A stretch of 64,000 nucleotides of DNA from Auanema rhodensis (lineage: Eukaryota > Nematoda > Chromadorea > Rhabditida > Rhabditidae). Numbering within the stretch: position 1 is the stretch's first letter; every line of letters begins with the position of its first letter. The translations under genes and the position numbers were made by a program. The DNA lies in contig OZ059899.1 of NCBI GenBank assembly GCA_964057225.1, positions 13,772,501-13,836,500 of the forward strand. Reading direction: 5' to 3'. The notes below the pieces were generated by a model. The model did no database searches, had not been told where the DNA came from, and saw only the letters and a list, made by a program, of their open reading frames with translations. Positions 1-12,555 of the stretch are shown here, piece by piece.

Positions 1-934
1 TTATTTTCTATTATTTTCATATCAAAAACCTGTTTTATAAGCTTATCTATAAAAGTTTTTAATAACAATATAATGAATGAAATAAAAATATTATTTCAAA
101 AAAAGAAGAAAGAAAAATACTAAAATTCAATTGTATATTCGTATATACATAATACTGAAAATTAAAAAAAATAGAGCAGCATCCATAAAATCCTGAATAT
201 ATCTTGTCTTCGGGTAAGCATCTTTCCTTCCTTATGTCTTCCTTGTATTTTCATTTTTTCTCGAAATTTCCACCCTCATGTTTTCTTTTTTTCTCTTTCT
301 TTTACAATGTTAAGCTTAAATCTCATCTTCCTGTCGTCCACCCCCCTCCCCCTCTCTCTCTCTCTTTCTCTTCTTCGCTCTCTCTCTCTCTCTCTATCTA
401 TCTGCTTCGTTGGATACTCAATTGATTTAGGCAATAGAGTGCATTTTTTGATTTTGAATGAAATCTCCCTCTATTGAATGAACGATGAACATATTTAACA
501 GCGTTCAAATATTACCAATCAGATGTTCTTTACTCAATAACTCTCCTGCTTCTCAAATCAGTCTAGAAATAGAAACATGGGACGATAGTGCAATGCTTGA
601 ACTACTAAAAGCTGACCCCATATAGTGGTCAAGCTTTAAGATGACATACAAACCTGTCGTTGGAGAGAAAAGCCATAAGCCCCTAGGGAAGTGCGACATA
701 TCCAACGGCATGGTCCTCTTGTCTCTCTATTCTTAGTTCCTTCTTCTCTCGTGCTTTCACGATATCTGTCCTTCTATTCGGCTATCGTGCTCATTTCTCT
801 ATTGTTTACTATATCTTTCATTCATAATATTTCTTTCCATTCATTTTATTGCACTTGTTCCATTATCTTCGTTTTCTTTCTAGTTACATACTTCATTCTA
901 ACCCCTCGTCCTTCTTTTATGCTTCAAATTTCAG
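1..934. other. Non-coding left flank, upstream of the GRDP gene
   Basis: I see no gene here. The stretch is AT-rich and holds a pyrimidine-rich block with CT repeats near 351-402. It ends in a splice-acceptor-like TTTCAG at about 929-934, directly followed by the ATG of the next gene. This fits a trans-splice (spliced leader) acceptor, so part of this region may be outron. The short open frames in it have the composition of low-complexity pyrimidine tracts and no recognisable domain. Confidence 0.6.
351..402. repeat. CT microsatellite (interrupted)
   Basis: Two CT runs separated by a short TTCTCTTCTTCG interruption, ending in TATC units, in the flank upstream of the GRDP gene. It belongs to the set of CT/GA tracts confined to the first 8 kb of the window. 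Confidence 0.9.
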
Positions 935-3900
935 ATGTCAGGTTCCGTGGCGGTGATGTCAACGTCATCGTCCACGACACCGTCGAGTAATGCTGCTCCG
1001 ATGACTTCGTCATCTTCCACAGCTTCACATTCCAATGGACGTACATCAGCTTCCGCAGGTCCAGCTTCAACATCAACTGCCGCTGGTGGATTACCCGACT
1101 ACGCAACAGCTACATCATTACGCTCTACCCATCTTCAGATGACGAATGGAATCAGCGTAGAATTAGTGGTTGCAGCTCAGGTAAGAATCTTCTTCCTCTT
1201 TCTTATAATTTTTCATTTTTTCTATAAAAAGTACAAATTCTTTATAATTGCCCAACACTATCCGTAGTCATTATCGCTTTACGCCCTGTCAGCTACTTCC
1301 GCTTTAACAATCACCTGAGATTGAAGAGGTGGTTCAGACGAGTGCCTGAGGCAAATTAACGAAGCAAAGATAATCTTGATCCGATAAACGACACATATGT
1401 TCTCTTGTAGACACTGACCGAAAGTAATTGATTGTCGTTAATCAATTGCTTTATTCGATTCTAAATTCATCGTTCTCATTGAAGATTGTCGTCTTCAGAG
1501 TTCACATTAAGAAAATGTTCCTGAAATAAGACCTCCATAAAGGAGAGAAGCAGTGAATGAGAAAGAAGGATGTAATGAATAGAAATAGATGACGTTGTAA
1601 TCACAATAAGCTGAATATCTATTTTAGATTTAACTAAGCAAAGGCCTTTTTTGACTTCAGAAATCGAATTGTGAGCAAGCGATTATTCATTACCGTAGCC
1701 CTCGTCGTACTGCCTTGATGAGGATCATTAGTAGAAGTATTAGTTAACGAGAGAAGGACGAAAGAGAGAAGAAGCGAAGCTTAACACAGAAGACGAAAAA
1801 CTACGAAAAATGGAAAAAAATGTGAAAAATCTGTACATCCTTCGGCTGTTTTGCAATTGATAACAAGGTCGTTTTGAGTTTATTTTCATGTTTTAAGTAT
1901 TTCACATACCAGATGTGACTTTTGACATTGATTATATTGATAAGAAGAGAATAAATAGACAATTTAACTAGTTTCACATATGTTTTTCATCCTATTTTGG
2001 CAAGATATAGCAGTACTCAACGAGGATGAGGACAATTTAGTCTCAATGAGGGGGTGTTAAATGAAAAGGAAGAAGAATCAGAGATATAAAGAAGAGATGT
2101 AGAGAGAAACAAGACGATGACGATGAACAGCTAAGTTCTCTGAGTAATCAGTCACTTGGAATGCATGAAGCTTTGTTCTTGAGAGGGACTTTAGAGAGAA
2201 AGAGAGAAAGAAAGTGAATGAAGTAAGATAGAGAGAGAGAGAGAGACAGATCCCAGATAGTGAGCATGAGAATGAGGTGCTGTCGATTCTCTTGAAAATA
2301 CAACAACTCTTGTACAGAATTGGAGAAAAAAAGCGATGAAACTGCTGCAACTTGCATACATAGCAAATAAGGTTTTTCCAAGCTTTTTCGACAGCTGAAA
2401 TGTGTCAGAAAACGAAAAATGATGTCATATATAGTTAGAAGTTTACAAGAGAATTTCATAGATGTATCTATGTGTATCGTCAAAAAAATCCATTTTTATG
2501 ACAAAATTACAAAATAAATCATTAAATTCTTAACTATATGTATTGAAATTTGAAATATATTACAGAGAGAAGCTAATTTTCTGAGAATGATTGATCGTAA
2601 AGCACCGTTGTTATATGAACCAGATGTAGTGAATCAAGCTATACGACGATATGAAACATATTGGTTACCCATGCAGGTTTGTCATTTCTGTTGAACAATC
2701 TTTTACATTTTTACGTAAAACATCATATATGTCCTCATCTGAGTCCAACATACAGCTTAAGAGCCTGACTAATCAAACTGCAAAGGCAGTGTATCTAGTC
2801 TGAAGCTTGTTAACTAGTTAAGATGCAACTTGATGAAGTTTTTTTAGTCCACAAAAGGTTTTTTTTGCTCATGTTTTCCATTGAAACTGACCCATTATTT
2901 GGAAAGTAATCCTTCTTTTTTATTTCCAGACAACGTCAAAAAGGATTATATTTTAGGAAAAAGACGAAAAAAAAGATTTGAAATACATAGAAAAAGAGTT
3001 AAAAATATGTTTTTATGCGTATATTTTGTATAAATAACTATACATACATATAATTCAAAATATAGTTATATATATATGTTCTTAAAGAACATCAAAATCA
3101 ATTTGAAATACTTCTGAAGTTTAAAGTTGAAATACAAACTTAAAACTTAAAATGCTAAACATAGAAAATACAAGATGTATTTATGATTCCAGATACACAA
3201 AGATTGACCTTTTTTGAAAATTTTTGAAAAACAAAAGAAAGTTAAAGGAAGTTTTCCACTAAAGAGGAAGTAAAATAGAATTTGAATATATTCTTCATCT
3301 TCTTCTTCTTCAATTTATATTAAAACAAATATGAAATTTCAGGCAAAGAATAGTGATATGAATGTAATTCCTCCATTAGATGTTCATTGGGTATGGCACT
3401 GTCACATGTTAAGTCCAACTCATTATCAAGAGGTAAGCATTTTTAATTTTTTTTCTTTTCTAATTAACCATATATAGTTAAATTGTTTCTTCAAAGAGTT
3501 TTAATAACTTTAAAGAGTTCAGTCATGAAGCTTTGAATCCTTAGTATACCCTCTCGTCAACTCAATTCAAGTGACAATAGCCTATTTCTATTGAAGTTCA
3601 GTTTGTCCAGCTAGCTATGTATGAACCAAAAAAAGAAAATAATGCAACAAACATCAATGAACTTGAGAAATGCTCAGCATATTTGACTTTTTTCTTTTTT
3701 TTTAATAATTTTCAGTTCGAAAAAGAGAATGAATTCCATTTTTTTTTCTAAAAAGAAGCAATAGCTAAGCTGGACAAGGGGTGGGTGAGATGGGAGTGAG
3801 AGTGGGTAGTGGGAGAAGGGGTTGGGGTTGAGCTACTTGGGTGAGAACTCTTTACTGACCAGCCTTCTACGATGAAGCCAAATGAAGCAAGCAGAAGGCG

Positions 3901-4632
3901 ACGATTATATTATCGGTTTTTGACAGCAATAAATGACAAAAAAGGAAATTTAAACCATTGATTCAGAGAAAATTCAAGAGATGAGATTCACTTCTTCAAA
4001 TTCTCTCAGCTTTTCAATCCTCTCAATCTTCACAATCTCACATTTCAATATACATAAGCTAGTAGTACAACTAGGCAGAATGCAAATAGTTACATCTTCA
4101 TCGTCTTTTTCTTCAATTGACTTTGAATTTAATAGTAATAATCTATTGAAAAGTTCAAGCAAACACAGAAAACGAGTAGACATAACATCATTGGTTTGTC
4201 TATCTCAAGTTATTTTAGTTCCAACAAGCACATCTAAAAGACATTTTCAATTGAAAATGTTGGTTTGAAGAGATCTCAATGCTTTTAGAACAGCTGACAC
4301 AGCAACTTTTTGATTGTTGAGCCATTTAAAACCTTCTTTTCAACTTATTTTAGAAGAAAAAGAAGAAAAAAAAGAAATTTATTACATATATCTTTGTATA
4401 CATGTATATAGTGTGATGAGGGATTTTTAATAAGAAAGAAAGCTTTAGTTATGAATATAAACCATATTTCATCATCGGTTTAAGACCAAATTCGTACATT
4501 AAAACATCAAAAAAAGAGATAAGTATAGGCTTGCATATGTAGCTGTGTATCATAGAACTTTAGAAGACATAATGAAAAAAATTGAAATGACTCTCTGGAG
4601 ATTCAGAAACATGACGTCAAAGGTCTTTCCAT

Positions 4633-4670
<38 letters not shown>

Positions 4671-5487
4671 GCAGTTTTCCTATTCTATAGATCACACACT
4701 GCTCCTGCTTCTGCTCCTGCTTTCTGATTCATGTACAGCCATATTCAGTTTTTCTGACATGAGCATCAACGTATTGAGCCATATAATAGCCGGAAGACAT
4801 GCTGAAAACCAATTATATTCTTTTCTAAATATAGAAAAAAACGGAGAAAAAAGGGCAATAAAGCTGAATCAGACCAATTATTTTGAATATAACACATGTA
4901 GTTCAGTAAATTATTCATAAACTTAACTATGCCCTACTCATTAGTTTTATCATTTAGGATTGTGAAAAGATCTGTGGCAAAGTAATTGATCATCAACTAC
5001 TATCATCTGATGAAATTCAAAAACGGTAAGTCTGTATTCAGAAAAGGAAACTCATAACTTCTCAATTCACTCGTATATTCAGATATGAGTCATCAGTACG
5101 AGCTTGGGATGCATTCTGCTCACCTGAACCATACGATTTCTTAGCTTCACCAGCTCCAGCTCCAACATATATATCCAAATGTTCTTATGATATAGCTGCA
5201 GCAGTTCAACGACAACGTAACTTCAATTATCAAGTAAGATCATATTCTCTCTCTCTTGCTCTTTCTCTCTCTCTCTACTTTATTATAAGAATTATACCTT
5301 ATTTCAGGTCTCATTGCCACATTATACTTCAAATAAATTTTTAAAAGATGCTGTTAAACGATATGTGAATTTTCTTTTATTAAAACAAGCATATCCTGAC
5401 CAATTTCTAACACCATGTTATGACTTTGATCTCATATGGCATACACATCAGGTGAGTCAATCTTCATTTTCTTAACAACTTTAATCA

Positions 5488-5527
<40 letters not shown>

Positions 5528-7575
5528 TCATTATTTTGCATTTTCTTGTTAAAAGAATTTCCTGCTGCCTTTTTGGAATAATTTATAGCTCAAAGTAGTA
5601 GTATTAGTATATAGCCATCCTTGTAGTACTATCTAGTTGAACACTTTTCTTCTTCCGTCGTCTTTCCATCACTCTTCTGTCCCTTCTTTTTTCTTTCCTT
5701 TTTGCTAAATTAAGTTAAAGACTCTTTTAAAAGTCACAAAAAGCTATTTAGCTGATGTCCTTCTTAATTATTCCAATTTTTGTACTTTAAACTGTAAAAT
5801 TGGGTTCATAATGCTGACACACATTTTCAGGTTCACCCACTAAGTTATCAGCGAGATTGTATAGCTATATTTGGAACTTTATTAAAGCATGATGATTCAG
5901 TTAATGATCGTAATAAGGTATTATAGTTAATATAATTAATTTTTTATTATAATAAAATAATTTATATAGGGTAGTAAGCTACTTAAAGGTGAAGCTATTA
6001 CGAAAAAGCTTTGGGCAACCCATTTTGAAGAATCATTCTGGAGGCGAGGATGCATGTTTCGGTCAGTTTTTCTCTCTTTTTTCGAAGCTCAATTTAAAGT
6101 TTAAACAATTAGTTTTGCTCTAGTCAGATAGAGAGATCTTGAAATCAATTATGATTATTAATTAGCTTTTCATTACAATGGTCAGATTTGATAAATGGTC
6201 TGTTATAAAGCTATAGCATATCATCATCATCATTTATCCTCATTCATATTTCTTTAATTGCCTTAAAAGAATTCCATTGATGTGGCAGAAAAAGGGAAAA
6301 TAGTTAGAGAGAAAGATGGAGAGAGATAGAGAGAGTTGCGAGGTGAGAAAGCCTTGATAACAGAAAGATATAGAGAGACGGGGGACGAGAAAATTCAAGA
6401 GATGCTTTTACACGCAAAAGAACAACCATGTCTCAACAAGTCTCTTGCTAGCACTACCTCTCTCTCTCTCTCTCTCTCTTTGCTTCTCATGTCTGCTCTC
6501 TCATGCTCAGGTTCTAGACAAAACGACAAGACGAGGATATTCCCCGGCATCGAAGTAGCCAATCTGCTCGTATTACACAACTTTTTCCTGTCAGAAATAA
6601 CCTGAGAGGGGTGAATGAGGAAAAACAGAAAATGAACATGGCCCAAAGACTGCAAAGGGAACGTTAATTCATTTTTTTTCCTTTTTTTCGTGTTCTTCCA
6701 TCGTACAATTGTCTATTTCTGGAGTTTGTTCCAACTTTACCATGCATTGACTATCATGCAATTTGAGAGGGTAACCTAGAAAGAGATAACAAGAGAGAGA
6801 GAAAGAGAGAGAGAGAAAGAGAGGGAGAGAGAGAGAGAAGGAAGAATGATGTCAGAGTATAAAGCTCAATTTCAACCTAATTGATGATATTGTCAACAAC
6901 TTTCAACTTAGGTTATTGCAAACAAACAATTTCTTTAATTCATCAATTAGATGTGTGAAGAAAAATTTTTTCTGTCATCTCACTCAATCATTTTATCGAC
7001 ATTTTGTTGTGATTATCTAACTTTCTTAATGTTGTCTTTATGATTGCTTTTTTTACTTTTTTTTTTAAAAATCAACAGCTGCTTCCAGAAATAACTATAC
7101 GAATTTTGAAAAAAAAAAATAATTTTCCAGCGGTCACAATGCTCCGTCTTTTCTTGGATTTGAGAGCCAAGATCTTTCAAATATAGCTTATGGTGATATA
7201 CATGTGCCTTCAATTGCTTTAAAAGATATTCCTGTTCAAAGAGAACAGCTTAGGTATGAGTGTACTTCATCAGGCTCGCATGATGATGATGCTATATTGA
7301 ATTTTCAGACTCAAACTATGCTATGGAAATAAAAAAGTTACAACTTTCAATGCTGATTTATCACAAAAACAGGTTGGTAGCTATTCGACTTTGATTCAAA
7401 ACATAGAGATTAGTTTAAACTTTTTCTGTGATTATGATGTTGTTTAGGTAACAAAGTCGGGTTTTTCACTTGTTTGGCAGCCAACTGATTCATCTACCTC
7501 AGCTTCAATTGTCAAATTTCCATTTGAAAGAACAATTGCGAAGGTATTTTGCTTTCTACATCTCTCTGTCTTATC

Positions 7576-7625
<50 letters not shown>

Positions 7626-9465
7626 ACTGCTCCTTTGTTTTTAAAAAAGTTGATTTGTTAGGATTTAACAGTGGAGTTGGAAGTATTTGACAAGGTTTTT
7701 TTACAAAGGAAGGATCTTATACGTTTAGCCGGCAGGGTATCACTTGACGGGGTAGAATTTCTCTAATAATTTGCTTTGAATTCAAATAATGCTTTAGTTA
7801 TTACCGCCAACTAATTCAAAATCTGCTCATAATGTCGCAGAAATATTTTTGCGATCAAAGGACACAGATAAGGAATTTTGTGCTCGAGTCAATGTAACAA
7901 CTAGGTAAAAGCTCAGATGACATCCTGATTCTTGCAATTCTTGGCTGATTTCAGTGTGACATTGAATCGTGAGTTACAGCTAATATCCGGAGAATTTGTT
8001 GAAAGAACAATCCAACAAGATTCTCATCTGGCATATCTATGTCAATGCGCTGCTTTGAATCGAGGTGCTCTATCAGCTAACACAGCTGTTCATATGGCTA
8101 CTCATAAGTGAGTTTTTCCATTTGTTTCATGGCAAACTCACATCAGAACATATAGTTGTCTTTCGAAAAACTAAAGTCGAGATCTAGCATAAGCTGGAAA
8201 CAAGCTGGATCTACCATGTTACCATATTCCTTATAATGATTTTCCAATTTCAGTGTTGTTGATGCACGAGATGGAGCCAAATATACAGTTCAAGTTGTTC
8301 ATTCAGCTTCATTACTCTTATCAATGATTTTGGTATATGGCAGAGAACAACGTCTGTTAGCTATGGCACATCTGATCGGAGCAGATTCTTTGCCGAGCAG
8401 GGACCAATTAGATAATAATTTAGTGAGTTTCTAATCTAATCTTGAAAATCAGATAATCTAATACATTTCCTTAGCAGTTTTTACCTCATCTTTCTAATCC
8501 CGATGAAAGAGCTTTTGTGATCTGTAATAAGGATGGTGATTATGCTATTGTTAAAGGACGATGGACTGGCTTCAGCAGAAAGCAGGTAAATCTACTGATT
8601 ATACATTTACGATCTAACTGATACAACTTGTAGCCAGCTGCGAAGGGCCAGAAAGCTAAGCCAGGCAACCCGGGACGTTTGTTAGTGGATGCTTTCAATT
8701 TGCTGAAGAATACTGTCCAGAAGCTTGAAGTTCCCACACCCGAAGGATCTGCTCTCTTTGTAATTGGAGGTTTGTTATTCAAAATAATAATAATTATTAT
8801 TATTATTACAATGTTTTTAACGAAAACAAGTGTCTGTCTTAGATGCTCAAGCACGTTTACCTGGTAAACGGATTGAATGTCGTTCAACAAACACTGCTGA
8901 ACAGATAGCATCCGTATTCTGTGTATCTACTCTATTTGTATTATGTAACCCAGATAAGGTATTTTCATAATGTACATCTCTTTCTTAGAAGTATTCCTTT
9001 CATTTTTTAGATTCGCTTACGATCTGATACTACATCAGTAGGACATCAAGCTCATAAATGGCCATTGACATTAGCTTGTGGCTATGGAAAGCAATTACCT
9101 ACAAATAGGCTTATAGTCAATTATGAAGGAGACGGTTAGCGGAATATGCATTCAGATTTCGTAACCAACGATTATGCCTTTTAGGAATCATCGATGTTGC
9201 TCCCATGGTTGTAGCGATGTGTGCAGGAAGTTGTGATGCTGCTGCATGTGGAGCTTGTGGAGCTTGCGGTTGGTAAATTAAGCTCAGGCTTTTTCTAGAG
9301 GCTTTGGAGAGAGAGGGGGAGGGAGAGAAGAAGCGGATGTAGAGCGAAGAAAAATATCTTTCTAAATACAACTTCTAACAACAAGTATATGTTACAGGAG
9401 CTTGTGGAGCTTGTGGAGGTTGTGGTGGATGCGGAGGATGCGGTGGATGTGGAGGCTGCGGTTAA
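935..9465 (+). CDS. Glycine-rich domain-containing protein (DUF1399/GRDP family), 21 exons
   Basis: I joined 21 exons in frame, giving about 809 aa: 935-1180, 2566-2676, 3343-3432, 4958-5025, 5083-5233, 5308-5451, 5831-5917, 5970-6061, 7131-7253, 7309-7372, 7448-7543, 7662-7751, 7798-7904, 7955-8107, 8254-8422, 8475-8585, 8634-8769, 8843-8958, 9011-9134, 9185-9268, 9398-9465. The N-terminus is Ser/Thr/Ala-rich and low in complexity. DUF1399 hallmarks follow: HWVWHCH (134-140), DFDLIWHTHQVHPLSY near 260-280, and an HDDSVNDR motif. The C-terminus is a Gly/Cys/Ala tail of GAC and GGC triplets, which gives the family its name and is split by the last intron. The ATG abuts a TTTCAG acceptor, which supports this start. 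Plant members are linked to stress and development; the nematode role is not known to me. Several introns carry long CT/GA repeats. Confidence 0.9.
2229..2246. repeat. GA microsatellite in GRDP intron 1
   Basis: A GA dinucleotide run on the + strand inside the first intron of the GRDP gene. Confidence 0.9.
4635..4667. repeat. CT microsatellite in GRDP intron 3
   Basis: An uninterrupted TC run of about 33 nt, roughly 290 nt upstream of the exon 4 acceptor. Confidence 0.95.
5247..5277. repeat. CT-rich tract in GRDP intron 5
   Basis: An interrupted CT run that fills most of the short intron 5 and so doubles as its polypyrimidine stretch. Confidence 0.85.
5490..5524. repeat. CT microsatellite in GRDP intron 6
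   Basis: An uninterrupted CT run of about 35 nt, starting about 40 nt after the exon 6 donor. Confidence 0.95.
6458..6479. repeat. CT microsatellite in GRDP intron 8
   Basis: A perfect CT run of about 22 nt in the longest late intron. It lies on the opposite-purine strand relative to the GA tract 300 nt further on, so the intron RNA holds complementary CU and GA runs. Confidence 0.9.
6791..6839. repeat. GA-rich tract in GRDP intron 8
   Basis: A GA run with AAAG and GGG interruptions, about 49 nt. It could base-pair in the RNA with the CU run at 6458-6479. Confidence 0.9.
7581..7623. repeat. CT microsatellite in GRDP intron 11
   Basis: A nearly perfect CT run of about 43 nt, the longest in the window, starting about 40 nt after the exon 11 donor and ending about 38 nt before the exon 12 acceptor. 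Confidence 0.95.
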
Positions 9466-10991
9466 CACATCTCTATGTTTCATCCTCGGAAACATGTCTT
9501 TCCACTATAGAGAAATATTTTCTGATTCAAAATATTCAAAACATTTCGGTAGTTTCTGACTATTAGTACATGAATTCGTTTTCAAAGAGAATCATTCCAA
9601 AATGCATTTTGTCAAAGAATTTTGTCCAATTTGTAGGACACTAATTATTGAAAAGAAAAGTTTTTTCACCTTGTACTACATGTTTCAAAACACTATATTC
9701 AGTAACCAGGTTCATGATCTTTCATTTCAATTGATTAAAATCCGTTTGATCACCATAATCGACCATGTTTTTTATCAATTATGCTTTTTTATTGTTATTA
9801 TTCTTTATACAATTCATGAATAGTTATATATTTATATATATATATATATATAACAAAATTATATTTTATATTTTCTAATATATACATATATATTTATACA
9901 TATATGTATATAATAATTTATATTAAATTAAATTACGCTTTGTCATTTCAAAAAAAATATTTGGTCTGCATTTTTCAGATCATATATTACGTACAATACA
10001 CTTACTGTTTAATACCAAAATACTTTATTTTGATGAGCCGGTAGAAAATATTTCAAATAAAACTATAATTTTCTTTGTTCAAATAAATCTTTTGATTGAA
10101 TCTGTTGTTTCTCACATTCAAAAAGGAAGTCAGAACTAGATTTACATATTCTGAAGCTTTCTGCTTAGCCTTGGACTACCAATAGTTTTGAAATTGAAAA
10201 TAACCTTATTTAGGAAATTGTTACATTAGTAATATAATATAATTAGTAAAGAGGCAAACAAATGAGTATTTGAAGTTTGTTATAATTCTATTTAAATAGT
10301 ATTTAAAACGTTGTAATATAAATTATTGAAATTGAAAAAAAAAATGATTGAAAACACTCACAAGTCTGACTGGCGACTCTCTTCATCATCATGGCTCTTG
10401 CTCCCTATTTCATAGAAATGCCACAAAGCAATAAGAATTGATAGTTAAAGAGACTGTTGCAGACTGCTCTTGGAATTAATTGAAATGACTATAGCTGATT
10501 TGAAAAATTTGTACGTAAAGAACAATGGAAAATCTATAATTACGATGTTGTTACCCTTTATTAACAAAATTTTTATTTTACTGAGAAGTTTGTTGAGCGT
10601 ACAATTTGCAACTTCAAAGTTACAGAATTATTAGACTACGTATATTTAGATCATATCTAAGATATCTATATATATATATAGAAATAGAAATATATAAATA
10701 TGTATATAGTATATGTTTCTTCAAATCTAAACCAAAGAATTATAGTAGATACTGCTTTTGGCAGCTTATAATTGTCATTGAAAACATCAATCTTATGACA
10801 GTCAGTCATCAACGTTGCTACTTTTATTCAACTATTTCATACATTCAAACTATTATTATTTCTATTCAATTCATAATTTCTTAATTTTATACGGTTTGTT
10901 CTAATCTAATTCGTCATACATCGTTGTGAAGATTTGTTTAGGATTCATGAGTTCAACAACTTCTAATTACAAACTTTCATTTTATTCTAGA
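9466..10991. other. Intergenic, AT-rich, no gene seen
   Basis: This holds the 3' flank of the GRDP gene and the upstream region of the first chemoreceptor. Alternating TA runs lie near 9834-9910 and 10660-10700. AATAAA occurs only at about 10056, some 590 nt after the GRDP stop, so the poly(A) site is uncertain. A TTCTAG acceptor-like sequence at 10985-10990 sits one base before the chemoreceptor ATG. Confidence 0.6.
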
Positions 10992-12555
10992 ATGGAAGCT
11001 GATTCAGATGGTATTCCAGATCTTATTTACTTCAATATCTTTCAAGATATTGTAACTGTTGTCACTTTTCTCGTCTTTATTTTCAATATTTTTATTTTCT
11101 ATAAATCGAGCTCACCTAAAGAACCCAAAGGATATAAGTATACAACTTATGCTCAAAGTGTTTGAACTTTACGTCGTTTTCTGAAAAATGTTTAAAACCT
11201 TACTACAGTTTGCCCTGTTTATATGCTGCTTGGATTGGTCATTTATCGCAAGATATTACTTAGTTCTTACTGAATGTTATTACTTTTGTGAAGGATTTCG
11301 TATGGGACTATCCTGCTTCTTCTTATCTTATGTCATAAACTGTACTTTCGGCTTGCATTCAGCTTTGCTCATCGCTTCCTTCTTATATCGTTTGGAAATT
11401 GTCGCAGATTCCAAACATATTCTCAAAGTAATCAGCTCTTCCTTCCTCTGTTCTACATGAAAACCTATAATTTCAGAGAAAAAAGTTATTCTATGGAATA
11501 TATGTAGCTGTAGTTGTATCTTTCACTTTCTCAGCATCAACACTCTATCTGTTTGGTGCTATACCCGATTATCCAATTCATAATCATCCATCAAATGTGA
11601 TTTTCATAAATATAAAATCAATATTACTTTGAATTATTTATAGTTTTCTGAGATACAAATTCAGTTTTTGCTAGAAAGATCATTCGTTTATCTCTCAAGT
11701 TCATATCCAAGTGTGGGGTTAGCCTATCAATTGTTTTCTCTCATTCATCAATGTAGTGGAAAATTGGTATGTTATCCTTCAGAAAGTTGAGAAAAACAAA
11801 CAAAAAACTTCCAAAATGAAATTGTTTCATGTTACAACTCTTCAGATTATTATGATTTGTGTTTATTTCATTGTTAAATACATCAGGATTAAGGAATCAG
11901 TAATGTCATGTCGGACAGTCAAATATCATCGATCAGTATTAAAAACTTTGTTGATTCAAGTAAAACTTTCTTGCAGCCTTTTTTTATTTTTGTCAACCTC
12001 CATGCCTCAAATGCCTGAATCTTCTCATCTTCCCACAACTTATGTCTCTTGGAGATGGAAGATAAAGCTTAAGATTTCGAGCTTATGTGCATAACATGCG
12101 GTACAAGGCGGAGAGGGGCAAAAAATAAAAGAAGCTGAACCTTATAAGCTTTGTTTAAATTATATAATTAAAGTATTTTATAGACAATTTGTGGGACAAT
12201 TATGTTTGTATGTCCATCTTCAGTAATATTTGCTGAAGTTTTTACAACAATTCCAAAATGTAATAATAATAATTCAATTTTTCTTTATTTTTTTTGGAGG
12301 GAAAATATAATTTTTTAAAAATAAAATTATTTAGATTGTTCAGAATGTACTTTAATAATGTTTGGATGTGGATATATTGTTCAAAGCTTGGTACATCATT
12401 TTACAGATACATTATACCGTGAAGCTATTAAAAAAACTTTTAAAGCTATAGTTTCTAAGACAAAGGTAATTTCCAATTTTACTCAAATACTTCAGAAATT
12501 TCTTTTTATATCTTAGATTTATGCATCATCTAATGAAAAAACTATATTTTCATAA
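10992..12555 (+). CDS. Seven-transmembrane chemoreceptor, str/srh/sri-type nematode GPCR
   Basis: Eight exons join in frame: 10992-11159, 11209-11427, 11477-11596, 11644-11766, 11846-11959, 12184-12259, 12335-12465, 12517-12555. They give about 329 aa with seven hydrophobic segments and a short C-terminal tail. TM6 carries the nematode Str-superfamily signature: a basic HRSVLKTLLIQT stretch followed by a hydrophobic segment with Pro. The ATG is one base after a TTCTAG acceptor. Family members sit in the cilia of sensory neurons and detect odorants or pheromones; the ligand here cannot be read from sequence. A paralogue with nearly identical exon lengths lies on the opposite strand at 13718-15225. 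I assign the superfamily, not the exact subfamily. Confidence 0.85.
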
